Shown here piece by piece: positions 61,124 to 64,000 of a DNA stretch of 64,000 nucleotides. Source of the stretch: Prevotella sp. (GTDB lineage Bacteria > Bacteroidota > Bacteroidia > Bacteroidales > Bacteroidaceae); NCBI GenBank assembly GCA_016291085.1, contig JAEEVW010000006.1, positions 45,717-109,716 of the forward strand, in the 5' to 3' direction. Numbering within the stretch: position 1 is the stretch's first letter; every line of letters begins with the position of its first letter. Both the position numbers and the translations under genes were made by a program. The notes beneath the pieces are model-generated. The model made no database searches and was not told the DNA's origin. It saw nothing but the letters and a program-made list of their open reading frames with translations.

Positions 61124-63715
61124 ATGAAGAAGCTACTTTTAACGACACTACTGATGATGGGCGCTACAGCCCTCATGGCGCAGATGCTGCCCTACCAGAA
61201 TCCAAACCTCTCTGCCGAACAGCGTGCAGAGGATCTGCTAGGTCGTCTGACCTTGGAAGAGAAAGTGAAACTGATGATGGATACGTCGCCCGCCATCGAG
61301 CGATTGGGCATACCGCAGTTCCAGTGGTGGAACGAGGCGCTGCACGGCGTGGGACGTAACGGTTTCGCCACCGTGTTTCCCATCACGATGGCTATGGCTG
61401 CCTCGTGGGACGACGCCCTGCTGCACCGTGTGTTCACCGCTGTCAGCGACGAGGCGCGTGTAAAGGCCCAGCAAGCCAAGCGCTCAGGAAACATCCAGCG
61501 CTACCAGAGTCTGTCGTACTGGACGCCCAACATCAACATCTTCCGTGATCCACGCTGGGGACGCGGACAGGAAACCTACGGCGAAGACCCCTATCTGACA
61601 ACACGCATGGGACTGGCCGTCGTTCGTGGATTACAGGGCGTGGGATACAACGGTGAAGACCTTGGCGTCAGCAAGTACCGCAAGTTGCTGGCCTGTGCCA
61701 AACACTTTGCCGTGCATAGCGGTCCGGAGTGGAACCGCCATACCTTTAACGTTGAGAACCTGCCTGAGCGCGACCTGTGGGAAACCTATCTGCCGGCCTT
61801 CAAGGCACTGGTGCAGGACGGACAGGTAGCCGAAGTGATGTGTGCCTACCAGCGCATCGACGGTGATCCCTGTTGCGGAAATGCCCGCTACGAACAGCAT
61901 ATCCTGCGCGACATATGGGGCTTCAAGGGTCTGATTACCAGCGACTGCGGAGCCATTCGCGACTTCCTGCCCCGTTGGCACAACGTGTCGAAAGACAATG
62001 CTGCAGCCTCAGCAAAAGCCGTGCTCAGCGGTACTGACGTAGAATGCGGCTCGGAATACAAAAATCTGCCTGCCGCCGTCAAGCGCGGCGACATCAAGGA
62101 GGCTGACCTCGACCGTAGTCTGCGCCGCCTGCTCATTGCCCGTTTCGAACTGGGCGACTTCGACAGCGACGATCAGAATGCCTGGACAAAGATTCCCGAG
62201 AGCGTCGTAGCCAGCAAGGAACACAAGGCGCTGGCCTATGAAATGGCGCTGAAAGGCATCGTACTGCTCAAGAACAACGGCGTATTGCCGTTACCGCCTG
62301 TTGCGACTGAGTCGCAACAAACGCTTGTCGTCATGGGACCCAACGCCAACGACTCTATCATGATGTGGGGCAACTATTCTGGCTATGCCACCCGCACGAT
62401 TACCGCTTTGGAAGGTATTCAGGAAAAGGCCAAAGTGAAATACGTCCAAGGTTGCGGACTGACGCGCAACGAGTCGTTCGAGAGCCGTTACGACAAGATA
62501 CAGGGTCCGTTGGGATACAAAGGCATGCAGGCCATCTATTGGAACAATACCGAGATGAAGGGCCAGCCTGTGACAACGGTTAACATCAGCAATCCCGTAC
62601 ACCTGAGCAATGGCGGCAATACGGTATTTGCCCCAGGAGTGAATCTGGAGAACTTCTCGGCACGACTCGACGGCATCTTCAAACCCACAGAGGACGAGAC
62701 ACTCATCTTCGACATCAGCGCCGACGATAAAGTGCGCCTCATCGTCAACAGCGACACACTGGTGGACATCTGGAAGATTCGCCACCGCATTCAGGGCGAC
62801 AAGAAGGAACTGAAAGTCAAGGCCGGAGAGCACTACCGCATCCAGATTGACTACGTCCAAGAGACGGGCTACGGCACACTGAACTTCGACATCAGGAAAA
62901 AGATCAGCCCCACGCCACAGGAACTGCTGGCACAGATAGGCGACACCGAGACAGTCATCTTCGTGGGTGGTATCTCGGCCAGTCTGGAAGGCGAGGAGAT
63001 GAAAGTCAACGAGCCGGGCTTCAAGGGTGGCGACCGCACCAGCATTGAACTGCCGCAGGCCCAGCGCGACGTGCTGAAAATGCTGCACGAGGCTGGCAAG
63101 AAGGTCATCTTCGTTAATTGCTCGGGCAGTGCAATGGCACTCACCCCCGAACTCGAGACCTGCGACGCCATCATCCAGTGGTGGTACGACGGCGAGGCTG
63201 GCGGTACCGCACTAGCCGATGTGCTCTTCGGCGACTACAACCCCAGCGGCAAGCTGCCCATCACGTTCTATAAGAGCACGGAAGAGTTGCCCGACTTCCT
63301 GGACTACACCATGAAGAACCGCACCTATCGTTACTATACGGGCGAGGCGCTGTTCCCCTTCGGCTATGGTCTGAGCTACACGACATTCGACATCAGCAAA
63401 CCCGTCTATCAAAATAATAAGGTTCGCGTGACGGTGAAGAACACGGGAACCCGTCAGGGCACGGAAGTGGTACAGGTCTACATACGCAACATGGCCGACA
63501 AGGAAGGGCCGCTGAAGACACTGCGCGCCTATCAGCGCGTCGACCTGCAGCCTGGCGAAAGCAAGACGGTAGATATCGACTTTCCTCGCGAGCGCTTCGA
63601 GGGTTGGGACACGAAGACCAACACCATGCGTGTCGTTCCTATACGCTATGAGCTGATGGCAGGCTCGTCGAGCGCCGACAAGGATTTGAAGAAGATACAG
63701 GTCAGTATCAAATAA
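61124..63715 (+). CDS. Secreted GH3 glycosidase with PA14 insertion (xylosidase/glucosidase type)
   Basis: 863 residues, signal peptide 1-19. GH3 N-terminal barrel: PQFQWWNEALHGVGRNG, DPRWGRGQETYGEDPYLT, CAKHFAVHSGPEWNRH, with the nucleophile Asp274 in GLITSDCGAIRDF. The C-terminal alpha/beta sandwich is split by a PA14-like domain (about 480-610), and a fibronectin-III-like domain ends the protein (VTVKNTGTRQGTEVVQVYIR). WNEALHG with this layout is common in beta-xylosidases. The window offers GH43 and GH3 enzymes as possible partners on xylan-type substrates. Confidence 0.93.
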   Translation: MKKLLLTTLLMMGATALMAQMLPYQNPNLSAEQRAEDLLGRLTLEEKVKLMMDTSPAIERLGIPQFQWWNEALHGVGRNGFATVFPITMAMAASWDDALLHRVFTAVSDEARVKAQQAKRSGNIQRYQSLSYWTPNINIFRDPRWGRGQETYGEDPYLTTRMGLAVVRGLQGVGYNGEDLGVSKYRKLLACAKHFAVHSGPEWNRHTFNVENLPERDLWETYLPAFKALVQDGQVAEVMCAYQRIDGDPCCGNARYEQHILRDIWGFKGLITSDCGAIRDFLPRWHNVSKDNAAASAKAVLSGTDVECGSEYKNLPAAVKRGDIKEADLDRSLRRLLIARFELGDFDSDDQNAWTKIPESVVASKEHKALAYEMALKGIVLLKNNGVLPLPPVATESQQTLVVMGPNANDSIMMWGNYSGYATRTITALEGIQEKAKVKYVQGCGLTRNESFESRYDKIQGPLGYKGMQAIYWNNTEMKGQPVTTVNISNPVHLSNGGNTVFAPGVNLENFSARLDGIFKPTEDETLIFDISADDKVRLIVNSDTLVDIWKIRHRIQGDKKELKVKAGEHYRIQIDYVQETGYGTLNFDIRKKISPTPQELLAQIGDTETVIFVGGISASLEGEEMKVNEPGFKGGDRTSIELPQAQRDVLKMLHEAGKKVIFVNCSGSAMALTPELETCDAIIQWWYDGEAGGTALADVLFGDYNPSGKLPITFYKSTEELPDFLDYTMKNRTYRYYTGEALFPFGYGLSYTTFDISKPVYQNNKVRVTVKNTGTRQGTEVVQVYIRNMADKEGPLKTLRAYQRVDLQPGESKTVDIDFPRERFEGWDTKTNTMRVVPIRYELMAGSSSADKDLKKIQVSIK

Positions 63716-63719
63716 TACA

Positions 63720-63749
63720 AAGAGGATGTGTGACACATCCTCTTTTTTC
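63720..63749 (+). terminator. Terminator of the GH3 gene
   Basis: AAGAGGATGTG, loop TGA, CACATCCTCTT then TTTT. Eleven-bp perfect stem just after the stop; it can also serve the convergent amidase gene. Confidence 0.92.
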
Positions 63750-63767
63750 AATAGAAGGCCAGGCTGT

Positions 63768-64000
63768 TCACGTTCGAACACCGTTTAAGGCGGCATATTC
63801 ATGCACCGCATTGAAACACGGGCAATCCTTCGCGGGATTCAGGTCGCGGTGACCGACAATCATGGCGCGGGGGTAGCGCTGGTGCAACTGTTCGAGCAGC
63901 GTGCGCATGGCTGCCTTCTGTTCAGCCGTTCGTGTATCGGCGGGTTGTCCGCGGATGTCCAATCCGCCCTCGTAGCAGACGCCTATCGAGTGGGCGTTGT
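63768..64000 (-). CDS. N-acetylmuramoyl-L-alanine amidase, Amidase_2 type (partial)
   Basis: C-terminal end of a peptidoglycan amidase of the T7-lysozyme/PGRP fold; the 5' part lies beyond the window. Visible motifs: NAHSIGVCYEGGLDIRG, RYPRAMIVGHRDLNPAKDC and PCFNAVHEYA. His in GHRDL and Cys in DCPCF are the usual zinc ligands. Short zinc amidases of this kind are frequent in Bacteroidota mobile and prophage-like regions, but nothing else here supports a phage. Confidence 0.88.
   Translation of the reverse strand, partial: NAHSIGVCYEGGLDIRGQPADTRTAEQKAAMRTLLEQLHQRYPRAMIVGHRDLNPAKDCPCFNAVHEYAALNGVRT

Noticed and set aside
63768..64000. Prophage signal from the amidase
   Set aside because: Such amidases are common outside phages, and no structural phage gene is present.

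Overview
The window comes from a Bacteroidota genome, most likely a Prevotella-type member of the Bacteroidales. The evidence is consistent. Many genes are preceded by the Bacteroidota promoter pattern TTTG-N19/20-TAnnTTTG. MurF and Alr are fused into one protein. There is a SusR-like hybrid two-component regulator beside a GH43 enzyme, a C10 (streptopain-type) protease, a DUF4923 lipoprotein and a PorQ-type protein of the type IX secretion system. Base composition is near 50% GC, with a more AT-rich island around 29.8-34.3 kb.

Layout: (1) 1-1.7 kb, typA (partial) and rpsO, divergent. (2) 1.7-2.66 kb, a non-coding block with alternating octamer arrays and a small decayed ORF. (3) 2.66-12.5 kb, four consecutive membrane PAS histidine-kinase genes on the minus strand, alternating between intact kinases and proteins whose phospho-acceptor His is Tyr. 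(4) 12.6-16.6 kb, frr-rsgA-murF/alr. (5) 16.6-22.8 kb, GH43 glycosidase, hybrid two-component regulator and a small HExxH protein. (6) 23-29.7 kb, an NhaD-like antiporter, then an operon of DUF4923 lipoprotein, ADP-forming acyl-CoA synthetase, SpoIIE-type phosphatase and a membrane protein. (7) 29.9-34.3 kb, an accessory island with a broken S8 protease, a truncated ORF, an AT-rich ORF and a mosaic protein. (8) 34.4-44.6 kb, MATE transporter, giant alpha-2-macroglobulin, DUF1573 protein, MeaB and IspH. (9) 44.7-49.2 kb, two tandem PL9-like pectate lyases. (10) 49.2-53.9 kb, cmk, porQ, tonB-like gene, polyprenyl synthase, tatD and tRNA-Ser(GGA). (11) 53.9-64 kb, aldehyde dehydrogenase, C10 protease, nagB, a six-hairpin glycosidase-like protein, a GH3 enzyme and a partial amidase.

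Polysaccharide use is a clear theme (GH43 with its sensor, PL9 pair, GH3, six-hairpin protein, NagB). Several secreted proteins share a C-terminal tail that may be a type IX sorting signal, and PorQ is encoded in the same window.

Two features stand out. The first is the run of alternating kinase and pseudokinase genes (Y-H-Y-H in transcription order) with no response regulator beside it. The second is a dispersed family of short tandem arrays, mostly with 7-bp period and some with 8, 9 or 11 bp. The unit sequence differs from place to place. The arrays lie inside reading frames, at stop and start codons, in a signal peptide, in a terminator hairpin, and just upstream of -7 promoter elements.
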